A stretch of 64,000 nucleotides of DNA. Source: Hydrogenophaga sp. Lineage in GTDB: Bacteria; Pseudomonadota; Gammaproteobacteria; Burkholderiales; Burkholderiaceae_C. Made by a program: the position numbers and the translations under genes. Shown here one piece after another: positions 48,801 through 58,134 of the stretch (position 1 is the stretch's first letter; every line of letters starts with the position of its first letter). The stretch covers positions 1-64,000 of the forward strand of contig NZ_JADMJO010000004.1 of assembly GCF_018780385.1 (NCBI RefSeq). Direction: 5' to 3'. The notes under the pieces are model-generated. The model was not told the origin of the DNA. It made no database searches and was given only the letters and a program-made list of their open reading frames with translations.

Positions 48801-50117
48801 CTTGGCGAGCCTGAGCCCGCTGAACTGCCAGCGCGCATCGGTCGGAAAGAAATTGCGGTAGCTCGCGCGGATGTGCGAGGCCGGTGTGGCGCACGAACCG
48901 CCGCGCAGCACGGTCTGGTTGACCATGAACTTGCCGTTGTACTCACCCACCGCGCCTTCCATGGGCTGGTAGCCCGGGTAGGCGCTGTAGCTGCTCGTGG
49001 TCCATTCCCACACGTCACCGTACATCTGCAGCAGGCCACTGCCCGCCGCGCGCGCGGGCATGGGGTGCAGGGCACCGGCGTCTTGCAGGTTGCCCTGCTC
49101 CGGCAAAGCGGTCGCAGCCGCCTCCCACTCGGCTTCGGTGGGCAGGCGGGCACCTGCGTGCTCAGCATGCGTGGCCGCGCTCCAGCGCGCAAACGCATCG
49201 GCCTCGAAGTAGCTCACGTGCACCACCGGCGTGTGCGGGTCCAGTGGCATCTCGCCGTGCAGGGTGAACACGGTGGGCAAGGCGTTGGCGTCTTGCGGCA
49301 GGGTCCAGTAGAGCGGCGCCCGAACACCTTGGGTGCGCACCCAGTCCCAGCCGGCTGACAGCCACCACCGAGGCTCGGCATAACCACCATCGCGCACGAA
49401 ATCCAGCCACTCGCCATGGGTCACCAGCCGGTTCATCAACGCGTGCGGCTCCAGCCACTGGCGGTGGCGCGGCGTTTCGTTGTCGAATGCAAAACCCTCG
49501 CCGCGGTGGCCAATGTCGGTCAGGCCAGCTTCGCACGCGACCCAGCGCGCGGGCACGGGCGAAACCGACACCAGTGGCCACACGCGCTGGTAGGCCGGGC
49601 GCAGCGGGTTGATGGAGAGCAGGTGCTTGATGTCGGTGAGCAGCAGCTCCTGGTGCTGCTGCTCGTGGTGCAGGCCCATCTCGATCAGGCGCAAGGCGTC
49701 CAGGCTGTCGGTGCGCGGGATCAGCCGGGTGATGCGTTCGTCCACCTGCTCGCGCCAGCGCCACACCTCGGCCAGATCGGGCCGCGTGACCAAGCCGCGC
49801 TGGGGCCGCGGAAACTGCTCCCCCACGCCGTTGTAGTAGCTGTTGTAGAGCACGCGGAACGCGGGGTTGAAGGGCTTGAAGTCGGGCTCGAAGGGTTCGA
49901 GCACGAAGGTCTCGAAGAACCACGTCACGTGGGCGAGGTGCCACTTCGCGGGGCTGGCGTCGGGCATCGACTGGACCTGGCAATCCTCGGACGAGAGCGG
50001 CGCCGTGAGCGCACGCGTCTGATCGCGCACCGCCTGGTAGTGCCGCGCCAGCGCCGCGCGATCCGCATCGGGGCGCGGGCCCGCCGCTGCGATGGGCTGA
50101 GGTGAATGTTGTGGCAT
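48747..50117 (-). CDS. egtB: Ergothioneine biosynthesis protein EgtB (hercynylcysteine sulfoxide synthase type)
   Basis: 456 aa. The DinB-like domain carries iron ligands His63 (WHLAHVTWFF), His151 and His155 (HEQQH). The C-terminal FGE-sulfatase fold has ARLPTEAEWEAAA, GDVWEWTTSSYSAYPGY and SYRNFFPTDARWQFSGLRLAK. It joins hercynine to a thiol donor (cysteine or gamma-glutamylcysteine) with O2; egtA, egtC and egtE are not in the window, so the donor is undecided. The conserved core ends at RLAK; the last ~17 residues are encoded by the GC-rich repeat at 48747-48800. Confidence 0.93.
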   Translation of the reverse strand: MPQHSPQPIAAAGPRPDADRAALARHYQAVRDQTRALTAPLSSEDCQVQSMPDASPAKWHLAHVTWFFETFVLEPFEPDFKPFNPAFRVLYNSYYNGVGEQFPRPQRGLVTRPDLAEVWRWREQVDERITRLIPRTDSLDALRLIEMGLHHEQQHQELLLTDIKHLLSINPLRPAYQRVWPLVSVSPVPARWVACEAGLTDIGHRGEGFAFDNETPRHRQWLEPHALMNRLVTHGEWLDFVRDGGYAEPRWWLSAGWDWVRTQGVRAPLYWTLPQDANALPTVFTLHGEMPLDPHTPVVHVSYFEADAFARWSAATHAEHAGARLPTEAEWEAAATALPEQGNLQDAGALHPMPARAAGSGLLQMYGDVWEWTTSSYSAYPGYQPMEGAVGEYNGKFMVNQTVLRGGSCATPASHIRASYRNFFPTDARWQFSGLRLAKSSPPRSAAARVAAPRGG

Positions 50118-50126
50118 GGTGGCCTT

Positions 50127-51245
50127 TCAGCGCCCGGGCAGCAGGCGCAACAGCTGGCCGTTTCGGTCGTCGGTCAGCAGGTAGATGAAGCCGTCGGGTC
50201 CCTGGCGCACATCGCGCACGCGCTGGTTGAGGTCGGGCAGCAGTTTCTCTTCACGCACCACGCGGTCGCCTTCAATGACCAGACGCGAAAGGTAACGGAA
50301 CTTGAGCGATCCCGCCAGCAGGCTGCCCTGCCAGGCCTTGCCATAGCGCTCGCTCGTCACGAAGGCCAGGCCGGAGGGCGCGATCGACGGTGTCCACTGG
50401 TGCAAGGGTTGCTCCAGTCCGGGCTTGCTGGTGATGCCTGCGCCGATGGCACCACCGCCGTAGTTCTCGCCAAAGGTGATGACGGGCCAGCCGTGGTTCT
50501 TGCCGGCCTGCGGGCGGTTGATCTCGTCACCGCCCTGCGGGCCGTGCTCCGAGGTCCAGAGCCGCCCGTCGGGCGCGAGCGCGGCGCCTTGCAGGTTGCG
50601 GTGGCCGATGCTCCAGATCTCGGGCAGCGCGCCCGCACGACCGACGAAGGGGTTGTCCGGGTGGGCACCGCCGGTGGCGCGCACGCGCACCACCTTGCCG
50701 TGGTGGTTGTCCAGCGTCTGTGCGTCGTTCATGCGCGAGAAGCGGTCGCCCAGGGTCAGAAACAGGCTGCCGTCCGCGGACTGCACGATGCGGCAACCGA
50801 AGTGCGAACGGCTGCTCACCTTCGGCCCCTGGCTGAAGATCACCTTCACGTCATCCAGGCGCGCCGCGTCGCTGGACAGTTTGGCCGAGGCCATGGCGGT
50901 CGAGTTGCCACCGCCGCTGGCCGCGGGCTCCGAATAGCAGAAATACACCGTGCGGTTGCTGGCGAATTCGCGGTCGGTGATCACGTCGAGCAGGCCCCCC
51001 TGTCCACCGGCATCGATCGGCGGCAGACCCGCCACCGGGGCGCCCAGGCGGCCATCGGCGCCCACCACGCGCATGCGCCCGGGCCGTTCGGTCACGAGCA
51101 TGCGGCCTTCGCCGATGAAGGCCACACCCCAGGGGTTCTGCAGGCCGCTGGCCACCACCTCGGTGGTGACGGTTTGGGCAGCAGCAGGCGGCAAGCCGCC
51201 CACAGTGATCAACGCAACCAGGGGCAATGCAAACAAACGGGGCAT
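50127..51245 (-). CDS. Periplasmic PQQ-dependent sugar dehydrogenase (YliI/Asd type)
   Basis: 372 aa from ATG 51245 (good GGAGAA leader); the frame is open 13 codons further. Signal peptide LPLVALITVGGLPPAAAQT. Six-bladed propeller features: GLQNPWGVAFIGEGRMLVTERPG, catalytic His in RSHFGCRI, IGHRNLQGAA, EHGPQGGDEIN, RDVRQGPDGFIYLLTDD. It probably oxidises aldose sugars with PQQ. Its stop is 9 bp before the egtB ATG, so egtB may be transcribed from its promoter. Confidence 0.9.
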   Translation of the reverse strand: MPRLFALPLVALITVGGLPPAAAQTVTTEVVASGLQNPWGVAFIGEGRMLVTERPGRMRVVGADGRLGAPVAGLPPIDAGGQGGLLDVITDREFASNRTVYFCYSEPAASGGGNSTAMASAKLSSDAARLDDVKVIFSQGPKVSSRSHFGCRIVQSADGSLFLTLGDRFSRMNDAQTLDNHHGKVVRVRATGGAHPDNPFVGRAGALPEIWSIGHRNLQGAALAPDGRLWTSEHGPQGGDEINRPQAGKNHGWPVITFGENYGGGAIGAGITSKPGLEQPLHQWTPSIAPSGLAFVTSERYGKAWQGSLLAGSLKFRYLSRLVIEGDRVVREEKLLPDLNQRVRDVRQGPDGFIYLLTDDRNGQLLRLLPGR

Positions 51246-51332
51246 CGGGTTCTCCAGGGTGGGGTGTGACAGGCTCGGCCCCATTGGTGCGCCCGGACTG
51301 CCCAGGGTTCCCGGGGCAAGTGGGGTGCCCGC

Positions 51333-51917
51333 TCAGCCGAAGGGCCGCACGCCGATGAGCCAGGCGTGTGCCCAGACGACAAACAGCCCATAGATCACCA
51401 GGCCGCCGACCAGCGCGATGGCGTCGTTGGCCTTGCTGCCCGGCAGCACCGGGCCGGGGCGCAGCAGACCTGCAGCGGCACGTTTTTTCACCGAGATGCG
51501 GTCGATCACGGCCCAGGCGAGGAAACCGCCGAAGAGCAGCACATCGGCCAGCGTGCCGTTGGCCAGCAGGTGGGCCAGCGCCCACAGCTTCACCGCCAGC
51601 AGCATGGGGTGTTTGGCCGCACGCTGGATGCGCCCGGGCAAATAGGCCGCCAGCAGCAGCACGAACACCGGCAGCATCAACACGGCAGCGAGGTGCCGAA
51701 AACCGTTGGGCAAGGTGTAGAGCAACACCGGGGCCTCGCGCGCCGCGCCATAGCCCACGACGATGAGCAAGAAGCCGGCCAGCGAGACCAGCGAATACAG
51801 GCCCTTCCAGGGCCCTTCGCCCAGCTGCTTCACCAGCCGGTGGCGCCCGTCGGGGGACACGATGGACACCGAGTGCACACCGAGAAACAACACCAGACCC
51901 AGGATCAGCAACAACAT
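51333..51917 (-). CDS. NnrU family membrane protein
   Basis: 194 aa, five or so hydrophobic segments. The starting VLFLGVHSVSIV, LVSLAGFLLIVVGYGAAR, HPMLLAVKLWALAHLLANGTLADVLLFGGFLAWAVIDRISVKKR is the NnrU/isoprenylcysteine-methyltransferase-like pattern. NnrU was named in nitrite/nitric oxide metabolism, but most homologues have no defined role. Same strand as the PQQ dehydrogenase, 87 bp upstream of it. Confidence 0.85.
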   Translation of the reverse strand: MLLLILGLVLFLGVHSVSIVSPDGRHRLVKQLGEGPWKGLYSLVSLAGFLLIVVGYGAAREAPVLLYTLPNGFRHLAAVLMLPVFVLLLAAYLPGRIQRAAKHPMLLAVKLWALAHLLANGTLADVLLFGGFLAWAVIDRISVKKRAAAGLLRPGPVLPGSKANDAIALVGGLVIYGLFVVWAHAWLIGVRPFG

Positions 51918-52014
51918 GAAGGCGCTCCCAGCGCCGTCGGTGGTGGAACCATCCGGCCATCCGCGCGCATGGCGGCACTGTAGCCCCGATGTCGCTCGCC
52001 CGCGCGGGCCGGGG

Positions 52015-52968
52015 TCAAGCGGGCGCGGTTGGGGTCCGCGCCGTGGTGGTCACGAGCCAGATGCCGCCGCACACCAGCAGCAAGGCCACGGCATTGCGCC
52101 AGGCCAGGATCTCTTCGCCCAGGAACAGCGCGGAGAGCAAGGCCCCGAACACCGGTATGAGGAAGTTGAACACCGACACCATGCCCACGCGGTTGTGCTT
52201 GAGCAGCGCGGCCCAGAGCGCGAATGCCACGGCCGAGAGGATGGCCATGTACAGCAGCAACGACGCCGCCGCCCCCCCCATGCCCTGCAACGTGCCGCCC
52301 GTGGCGTGCCCCACCACCGACAAGGCCAGGCCACCGATGGCCAGCTGGTAGCCGGTCATGACCATGGCGTCGATCTGCTGCGACAGGCGCTTGCCGAAGA
52401 TGCTGGCGGCCGAGAGCACGAAGGCCGCGATCACGATGAAGCCGTCGCCCAGCAGGGTGAACTCCGCGTCCAGTTCGTGAGCGCCGCGCAGGTTCACCGC
52501 CATCACGCCCACAAAGCCCACCAGGCAGCCCAGCGCCTTGCGCTGGTTCAGCCGGTCGTTGTGAAAGATGAAGTGCGCCAGCAGCACACTGAAGAAGGTG
52601 CCGGTGGCGTTGAAGATGGACGCCCTCACGCCGGTGGTGTGGGCCAGGCCGACGTAGAAGAACACGTACTGCAGCGAGGTCTGCGCCAGGCCCAGCAGGC
52701 CGATGCGGCCCATGTCCCCGCGCGAGAGTGCGAACACCGGCCGACCCATGGCCTGCGCCATGCCCAGCAGCAGCACGGCCGCGAGCACGAAGCGGTAGCC
52801 GGCAAACACCAGCTGCGAAGCGGTGTCGTCGCGGCCGATGGCCAGCAGCGCGTAGCCGCTCTTGATGGCCGGGTAGGCACTGCCCCAGAGCAGGCAGCAC
52901 AACGTGGCCAGCAGGACCACGTTGCGCGGGCGGGTGAAGAAGGCGGCGCTGTTGCCGCCGCTCAGCAC
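52015..52968 (-). CDS. DMT superfamily (EamA) transporter
   Basis: 317 aa, two EamA repeats with about ten hydrophobic segments (LLWGSAYPAIKSGYALL, ASIFNATGTFFSVLLAHFIF, FNFLIPVFGALLSALFLGEE). Its first 7 bp overlap the end of the semialdehyde dehydrogenase gene, so it is the last gene of the regulator-dehydrogenase-transporter operon. Export of a uronate intermediate or an unrelated metabolite is possible; the substrate is not shown. Confidence 0.9.
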   Translation of the reverse strand: MLSGGNSAAFFTRPRNVVLLATLCCLLWGSAYPAIKSGYALLAIGRDDTASQLVFAGYRFVLAAVLLLGMAQAMGRPVFALSRGDMGRIGLLGLAQTSLQYVFFYVGLAHTTGVRASIFNATGTFFSVLLAHFIFHNDRLNQRKALGCLVGFVGVMAVNLRGAHELDAEFTLLGDGFIVIAAFVLSAASIFGKRLSQQIDAMVMTGYQLAIGGLALSVVGHATGGTLQGMGGAAASLLLYMAILSAVAFALWAALLKHNRVGMVSVFNFLIPVFGALLSALFLGEEILAWRNAVALLLVCGGIWLVTTTARTPTAPA

Positions 52969-54434
52969 GGGCGGCCCTGGCGCGCGAGCACCCAGGCCGG
53001 TGCGTCCTGCAGGCTCACCGGGCGCAGAAAACGCGTCAGTGCGGCGTCGCCCACCGACGTGGTCATGGGCGTGGTGGACGCGGGCCAGGGGCCACCGTGC
53101 TGCTGCGCGGCCGTCACGGCCACGCCCGTGGGCACGCCGGCAAACAGCACGCGACCCGCGATCGCCATGGCACCACGCACCAGCGCGCGGGTGTCATCGG
53201 ACTCGGCGTCTGCCCCCCAGATCGTCACGGTGAGGCTGCCGCCCACGGCGGCCAGCACCGCCAGCACTTCGGCGTGCGAGGCCGCGCGCACGATCAGGCT
53301 CGACGGGCCGAACACCTCGTCGTGCAGCGCGCTCTGTTGCAGGAATTGCTGGGCACTCACCTGCAGCAGCTGTGGACCGGGCGCCTGTGCGCTGCCGGCT
53401 TGCTGCACCAGCGGCTGTGCGCCGTGTTCCACGAAACGCGCCACCCCCGCGTCAAACGCGCGGCGCATGCCGGTGGTGAGCATGGCGTGCGGCTGTTGCG
53501 CAGAAAGCGCGGTGCCGAGCTGCGCCACGAAAGCGTCGGCCTCGGCGCCGTCGATCAGCACGATCAGGCCAGGGTTGGTGCAGAACTGACCACAGCCCTG
53601 CACGATGGAGCCGGCCAACGTGGTGGCGAGTTCAGCGCCCTTGGCGTGCAGCGCGGCGGGCAAGGCCACCACCGGGTTGACGGAGCCCAGCTCGCCGTAA
53701 AACGGAATCGGGCGCGGGCGTGCGTTGGCCTCGGCCTGCAGCGCCGCGCCACCGCGCGTGGAGCCAGTGAAGGCGCCAGCAGCCATGAGTGGATGGCGCA
53801 CCAGCGCCACGCCCACCTCCACCGCCGCGCCCTGCACCAGACCCACCAGGCCGGCCGGCAGACCTTGCGTCTGCAGCACGCCCTGGATGAGACCGAACAC
53901 GCGCTGCGACAGCAGCGGATGGCCCGGATGCGCCTTCACCACCACCGGGCAACCGGCGGCAAGGGCCGAGGCGGTGTCACCGCCGAGCACCGAGAACGCG
54001 AACGGAAAGTTGCTCGCGGCGAACATGGCCACCGGGCCCAGCGGCACCCGCTGCAGCACCATGGCCGGGTGGCCCACGGGCGGCGCGCCGGCCACGGCCG
54101 GGTCGTCCAGTCGCTCGAACGGCACACCCCGCGTGGCGATGTCGGCAAAGCGGCGCAACTGGAACGCGGTGCGGTCGAGCTCGCCGTTGAGGCGTGCGGT
54201 GCCCAGCGCGGTTTCGGTGTCGGCCAGTGCCACGAGCGCTTCGCGATCGGCTTCCAGTGCGGCGGCCAGCGCATTCAAGAGCTCGGCGCGCTGCGCGCCG
54301 GTGCTGCTGCCCCAGGTTTCAAAAGCGGCGGCAGCTGCTTGCGCGGCCGCGTCGATGGCTTCAGGGGTGGAAGCGCGCAGGGGTTCGCCGTGCGCGGCGC
54401 CGGAGCGCGCGTCAAAGGATTGCAGGTCGTTCAT
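52962..54434 (-). CDS. 2,5-dioxovalerate (alpha-ketoglutarate semialdehyde) dehydrogenase
   Basis: 490 aa aldehyde dehydrogenase. SNFPFAFSVLGGDTASALAAGCPVVVKAHPGHP, catalytic Glu248 (FYGELGSVNPV) and Cys285 (GCGQFCTNPG) identify the KGSADH group rather than general ALDHs. It oxidises 2,5-dioxovalerate to 2-oxoglutarate, the last step of oxidative uronate/aldarate catabolism. It matches kdgD at 60992 in the same island. The ATG overlaps the stop of the FadR-type regulator by 4 bp. Confidence 0.9.
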   Translation of the reverse strand: MNDLQSFDARSGAAHGEPLRASTPEAIDAAAQAAAAAFETWGSSTGAQRAELLNALAAALEADREALVALADTETALGTARLNGELDRTAFQLRRFADIATRGVPFERLDDPAVAGAPPVGHPAMVLQRVPLGPVAMFAASNFPFAFSVLGGDTASALAAGCPVVVKAHPGHPLLSQRVFGLIQGVLQTQGLPAGLVGLVQGAAVEVGVALVRHPLMAAGAFTGSTRGGAALQAEANARPRPIPFYGELGSVNPVVALPAALHAKGAELATTLAGSIVQGCGQFCTNPGLIVLIDGAEADAFVAQLGTALSAQQPHAMLTTGMRRAFDAGVARFVEHGAQPLVQQAGSAQAPGPQLLQVSAQQFLQQSALHDEVFGPSSLIVRAASHAEVLAVLAAVGGSLTVTIWGADAESDDTRALVRGAMAIAGRVLFAGVPTGVAVTAAQQHGGPWPASTTPMTTSVGDAALTRFLRPVSLQDAPAWVLARQGRPC

Positions 54435-55201
54435 GTGGATGAGTCGGGTTGTGCGCGGCGCAAGCGTTCGCGGCTGTTGGAGAGATGGGTGCGCATGGCC
54501 ATGCGCGCGGAGTCGGCATCGCGCTGGCGGATCGCGTTGTAGATGTTCTGGTGCTCGGTGTGCACGCGCCGCAGGTAGGCCAGCCGGCCTTCGGGGGCGC
54601 TGTTGGCGGTGTTGATGCGGGTGCGCGGAATGATCATGGTGCCGAGGTAGGTCATGAGGTCGGCGAAGTGGCGGTTGCCGGTGGCGCGCGCCACCTCCAT
54701 GTGGAACTGGAAGTCCGAGGGCACGGCGTCGGACGATTCATCGATCGAGGCCTCGAAGGCCGCGAGCGCGGCGGCCATGCTCTGCAGGTGGCTGTCGTCG
54801 CGGCGCTGCGCGGCCAGGCTGGCGGCTTCGCTCTCCAGGCTGATGCGCAGCTCCAGCAGCGAGATCACGTCGGACACGGTTGCGAAGTCTTCGGGTGCGA
54901 TGCGGAAATTGCTCTGCTCCTGCGGCGCCATCACGAAGGTACCGATGCCGTGACGCGTTTCCACCAGACCCGAGGCCTGCAGGCGCGAGATCGCCTCGCG
55001 CACCACGGTGCGGCTGACCTCGAAACGCCCCATCAGCTCCGACTCGGTGGGCAGCTTGTCGCCGGTCTGCAGACGGCCCTCGCGCATGTCGGCGGCCAGG
55101 GTGTCGACGATCTCGGGCACCAGGCCGCGGTGGCGGCGCGGGCGCGTCGCCACGGCTCCGCTCGCGACCGCTTCGGTACCTAGGGTTTTCACTGAGAGCA
55201 T
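54431..55201 (-). CDS. FadR/GntR family transcriptional regulator of the uronate island
   Basis: 256 aa. GntR winged helix (VPEIVDTLAADMREGRLQTGDKLPTESELMGRFEVSRTVVREAISRLQASGLVETRHGIGTFV) and a C-terminal FCD domain (SDVISLLELRISLESEAASLAA, DFQFHMEVARATGN, HTEHQNIYNAI). FCD-GntR proteins commonly bind carboxylic-acid or sugar-acid ligands and derepress catabolic genes. It is divergent from udh, and a palindromic operator fits its class in the shared region. Shine-Dalgarno AAGGA precedes the ATG. Confidence 0.93.
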   Translation of the reverse strand: MLSVKTLGTEAVASGAVATRPRRHRGLVPEIVDTLAADMREGRLQTGDKLPTESELMGRFEVSRTVVREAISRLQASGLVETRHGIGTFVMAPQEQSNFRIAPEDFATVSDVISLLELRISLESEAASLAAQRRDDSHLQSMAAALAAFEASIDESSDAVPSDFQFHMEVARATGNRHFADLMTYLGTMIIPRTRINTANSAPEGRLAYLRRVHTEHQNIYNAIRQRDADSARMAMRTHLSNSRERLRRAQPDSST

Positions 55202-55211
55202 TGTTTTTTCC

Positions 55212-55240
55212 TTGACACCCCACCTCGGGGTTCACACAAT
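55212..55240 (+). promoter_or_regulatory. Predicted sigma-70 promoter of the udh operon
   Basis: TTGACA (55212-55217), exactly 17 bp spacing, then CACAAT (55235-55240), pointing towards udh. The predicted +1 (~55247) lies at the edge of the operator, so the bound regulator would block transcription start. Confidence 0.6.
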
Positions 55241-55247
55241 TCGCCCA

Positions 55248-55274
55248 GTTGTCTGACAACCGACAACAGACAAC
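55248..55274. promoter_or_regulatory. Operator of the FadR-type uronate regulator
   Basis: Perfect 8-bp arms GTTGTCTG (55248-55255) and CAGACAAC (55267-55274) flank an 11-bp centre. Within the site, TTGTCTGACAA (55249-55259) is itself an inverted repeat, and GACAAC occurs three times at 7-bp steps. TTGTC/GACAA half-sites fit the usual FadR-subfamily GntR consensus. The site sits just downstream of a predicted promoter, between the divergent regulator and udh. Confidence 0.75.
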
Positions 55275-55367
55275 CAAGATGTGCGGACTGTAGCAAAGCA
55301 CTTGCGATAAGTCCAAGCCCTTCGAAAAAATGCCTCCGAAAAACCTCAGTCCAGACCGCCGAGCCCC

Positions 55368-56177
55368 ATGGAAAACACCTTGAAAACCCACCACCGCTTG
55401 CTGCTCACCGGCGCCGCCGGCGGCCTGGGCACCGCGCTGCGCGAGCGCCTCAAGGGCAACTGCGAGGTGCTGCGCCTTTCCGACAAGGCGGGCCTGGGCG
55501 CCGCGCAAGCCGGCGAAGAAATCGTGCTGGCCGACCTGTCCAACGCCGACGAAGTCGACGCCATGGTGGCCGGATGCGACGCCATCGTGCACATGGGCGG
55601 CATCTCGGTGGAGGCGCCGTTCGCCGCCATCCTGCAGGCCAACATCGTGGGCGCGTACCACCTGTATGAGTCGGCGCGCAAACATGGCGTGAAGCGCGTC
55701 GTGTTCGCCAGCTCCAACCACGTGACCGGCTTCTACAAGCAGAGCGAAACCATCCACGCCGACCACCCGGCCCGCCCCGACGGCTTCTATGGCCTGAGCA
55801 AGGCCTTCGGCGAAGACCTCGCGCGCCTCTACTTCGACCGCCACGGCATCGAGACCGCCTGCGTTCGCATCGGCTCCTCGTTCCCCGAGCCGAAAGACCG
55901 CCGCATGCTGGCCACCTGGCTGAGCTTCGACGACCTGCACCGCTTGATCACCGCCTGCCTGAGCACGCCCGTGCTGGGCCACAGCATCGTGTTCGGCATG
56001 TCCAACAACGCCGTGACCTGGTGGGACAACAGCCGGGCGCGCCACGTGGGCTTTGTCGCGAAAGACACCTCTGATGTGTTCCGCGAAGCCATTTACGCCC
56101 GCACCAGCGCACCGGATCTGAGCGACCCGGCAGCCATCTACCAGGGCGGCGGCTTCGTCAAGGCCGGCCCGTTTTGA
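55368..56177 (+). CDS. udh: Uronate dehydrogenase
   Basis: 269 aa short-chain/extended SDR. NAD motif TGAAGGLGTALRERL (residues 14-28), catalytic Tyr141 and Lys145 in FYGLSKAFGED, plus ASSNHVTGFY as in Agrobacterium and Pseudomonas Udh. It oxidises D-galacturonate or D-glucuronate to the aldaro-lactone. First gene of the + strand catabolic operon; the leader (55275-55367) has only a weak Shine-Dalgarno. Confidence 0.93.
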   Translation: MENTLKTHHRLLLTGAAGGLGTALRERLKGNCEVLRLSDKAGLGAAQAGEEIVLADLSNADEVDAMVAGCDAIVHMGGISVEAPFAAILQANIVGAYHLYESARKHGVKRVVFASSNHVTGFYKQSETIHADHPARPDGFYGLSKAFGEDLARLYFDRHGIETACVRIGSSFPEPKDRRMLATWLSFDDLHRLITACLSTPVLGHSIVFGMSNNAVTWWDNSRARHVGFVAKDTSDVFREAIYARTSAPDLSDPAAIYQGGGFVKAGPF

Positions 56178-56182
56178 ACGCC

Positions 56183-57085
56183 ATGAACTCCACCGCTGAA
56201 CTGCTGATCGACGCGCGCAACGGCGTGGGCGAAAGCCCCGTCTGGGACGTGCAGCGCCAGTGCCTGTTCTGGGTCGACATCCCGGGCCGTGCGCTCTGGT
56301 GCTGGAACGCCAGCACCGGCCAGTCGCGCCAGTGGCCCACACCCGAGATGACGGGCTGCGTCGCGCTCGCAGCGGGCAGCGAGGCCACACCCCACGGGCG
56401 CTGGGTCGCGGCGATGGAAACCGGCGTGGCCGTGTTGACACCGCATGAAGACGGCACGCTCGACCAAGAACCGCAGGCCACCGTGCAGCATCCCCAGAGC
56501 GGCATGCGCTTCAACGACGGCCGCTGCGACCGCCAGGGCCGTCTGCGCGCCGGCACCATGGTGTCCGACATGTCGCTCGCCGCGCCTGCGGGCAGCGTGT
56601 ACGCCTTCGATGGCGGCTCGCTGCGCACGCTGCAGGGCGGCTTCATCACGCCCAACGGCATGGCCTTCAGCCCCGACGGCCAGACGATGTACCTCTCGGA
56701 CTCGCACCCCGACGTGCAGACCGTGTGGGCCTTCGACTACGACAAGGACAGCGGCACGCCGAGCCAGCAGCGCGTGTTCATCGACATGAAGCCCCTGCCC
56801 GGCCGGCCCGATGGCGCGGCGGTGGACGAGGACGGCGGCTACTGGATCTGCGGCAACGACGCCGGCCTGGTGCACCGCTTCACACCCGATGGCCGACTCG
56901 ACCGCTCACTCGCCGTGCCGGTGAAGAAGCCCGCGATGTGCGCCTTCGGCGGCAGCGGGCTCGACACCCTGTTCGTCACCTCCATCCGGCCCGGAGGCGA
57001 TCTGTCCGACCAGCCCTTGGCTGGCGGCGTGTTTGCGCTGCACCCTGGCGTGCGCGGACTGCCCGAACCCCTTTGCAACACCTGA
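56183..57085 (+). CDS. SMP-30/gluconolactonase family lactonase
   Basis: 300 aa from ATG 56183; a TTG at 56174 overlapping the udh stop is an alternative. SMP-30 propeller: [82 protein letters not shown], with metal-ligand Glu, Asn and Asp positions conserved. In this island it should open galactaro-/glucaro-lactone made by Udh. Near-zero spacing to udh. Confidence 0.9.
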   Translation: MNSTAELLIDARNGVGESPVWDVQRQCLFWVDIPGRALWCWNASTGQSRQWPTPEMTGCVALAAGSEATPHGRWVAAMETGVAVLTPHEDGTLDQEPQATVQHPQSGMRFNDGRCDRQGRLRAGTMVSDMSLAAPAGSVYAFDGGSLRTLQGGFITPNGMAFSPDGQTMYLSDSHPDVQTVWAFDYDKDSGTPSQQRVFIDMKPLPGRPDGAAVDEDGGYWICGNDAGLVHRFTPDGRLDRSLAVPVKKPAMCAFGGSGLDTLFVTSIRPGGDLSDQPLAGGVFALHPGVRGLPEPLCNT

Positions 57086-57158
57086 TCCCCGAATTCCGAC
57101 AAGAGGCCCCAGGCCCCCAACTTTTACCATCCAACCAACCGACGACACCGAGGACGAC

Positions 57159-58121
57159 ATGAACTTCAAACCCCTTCTGACCATCGTGGCCGCCTGCGCC
57201 GCCCTCACCGCGCAAGCCACCGAGTTCCGCTCGGCCGACATCCACAACGCCGACGACTACCCCACCGTGGCCGCCGTCAAGTACATGAGCGAGCTGCTCG
57301 ACAAGAAGAGCGGCGGCAAACACAAGATCAAGGTCTTCAACAAAGGCGCACTGGGCACCGAGAAGGAAACCATCGACCAGGTGAAGATCGGCGCGCTGGA
57401 GATGACACGCGTGAACATCAGCCCGATGAACGCGATCTGCCAGAAGACGCAGGTGCCCACCATGCCGTTCCTGTTCGGCTCGGTCGAGCACATGCGCAAG
57501 TCGCTCGACGGCCCGGCCGGCGAGGAGATCCTGAAGTCGTGCGAAGAGCAGGGCTTCATCGGCCTGGCGTTCTACGACAGCGGCGCGCGTTCGCTGTACT
57601 CGAAGAAGCCGATCAAGACCGTGGCCGACGTCAAGGGCCTGAAGGTGCGCGTGCAGCAGTCCGAGCTGTGGGTCGCGCTGATCGGCGCCATGGGCGGCAA
57701 CGCCACGCCCATGCCCTTCGGCGAGGTCTACACGGGCCTGAAGACCGGCCTGATCGACGCCGCGGAAAACAACATTCCCTCGTTCGAGTCCACCAAGCAC
57801 TACGAGTCGGCCAAGTACTACTCGCGCACCGAACATTCGATGGCGCCCGAGATGCTGCTGATGTCCAAGATCGCCTGGGACAAGCTGCCCAAGGCCGAGC
57901 AGGACATGGTGCGCGCCGCGGCCAAGGAATCGGTGGCGTTCCAGCGCAAGAAGTGGGACGAGCAGGAAGCCAAGTCGCTCGCGGCGGTGAAGGCTGGCGG
58001 CGCCGAGATCGCCGAAGTGGACAAAAAGTCGTTCCAGGCGGTGATGGGCCCGGTCTACGACAAGTTCATGACCACCCCGGATCTGAAGCGCCTGGTCAAA
58101 GCGATTCAGGACACCAAGTAA
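57159..58121 (+). CDS. TRAP transporter solute-binding protein (DctP family)
   Basis: 320 aa from ATG 57159. Signal peptide [15 protein letters not shown]. DctP/TAXI-like domain: [26 protein letters not shown], and the ligand-binding Arg in [44 protein letters not shown], as in sugar-acid TRAP receptors. With the DctQ and DctM genes that follow it makes a complete uronate-type TRAP system. A strong hairpin lies between this gene and dctQ. Confidence 0.92.
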   Translation: MNFKPLLTIVAACAALTAQATEFRSADIHNADDYPTVAAVKYMSELLDKKSGGKHKIKVFNKGALGTEKETIDQVKIGALEMTRVNISPMNAICQKTQVPTMPFLFGSVEHMRKSLDGPAGEEILKSCEEQGFIGLAFYDSGARSLYSKKPIKTVADVKGLKVRVQQSELWVALIGAMGGNATPMPFGEVYTGLKTGLIDAAENNIPSFESTKHYESAKYYSRTEHSMAPEMLLMSKIAWDKLPKAEQDMVRAAAKESVAFQRKKWDEQEAKSLAAVKAGGAEIAEVDKKSFQAVMGPVYDKFMTTPDLKRLVKAIQDTK

Positions 58122-58134
58122 ACAACCCGCACCC

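Noticed and set aside
34807-50117. Genomic island carrying the sen/egt genes
   Set aside because: No integrase, transposase, attachment repeats or flanking tRNA were seen, and base composition looks like the rest of the window.
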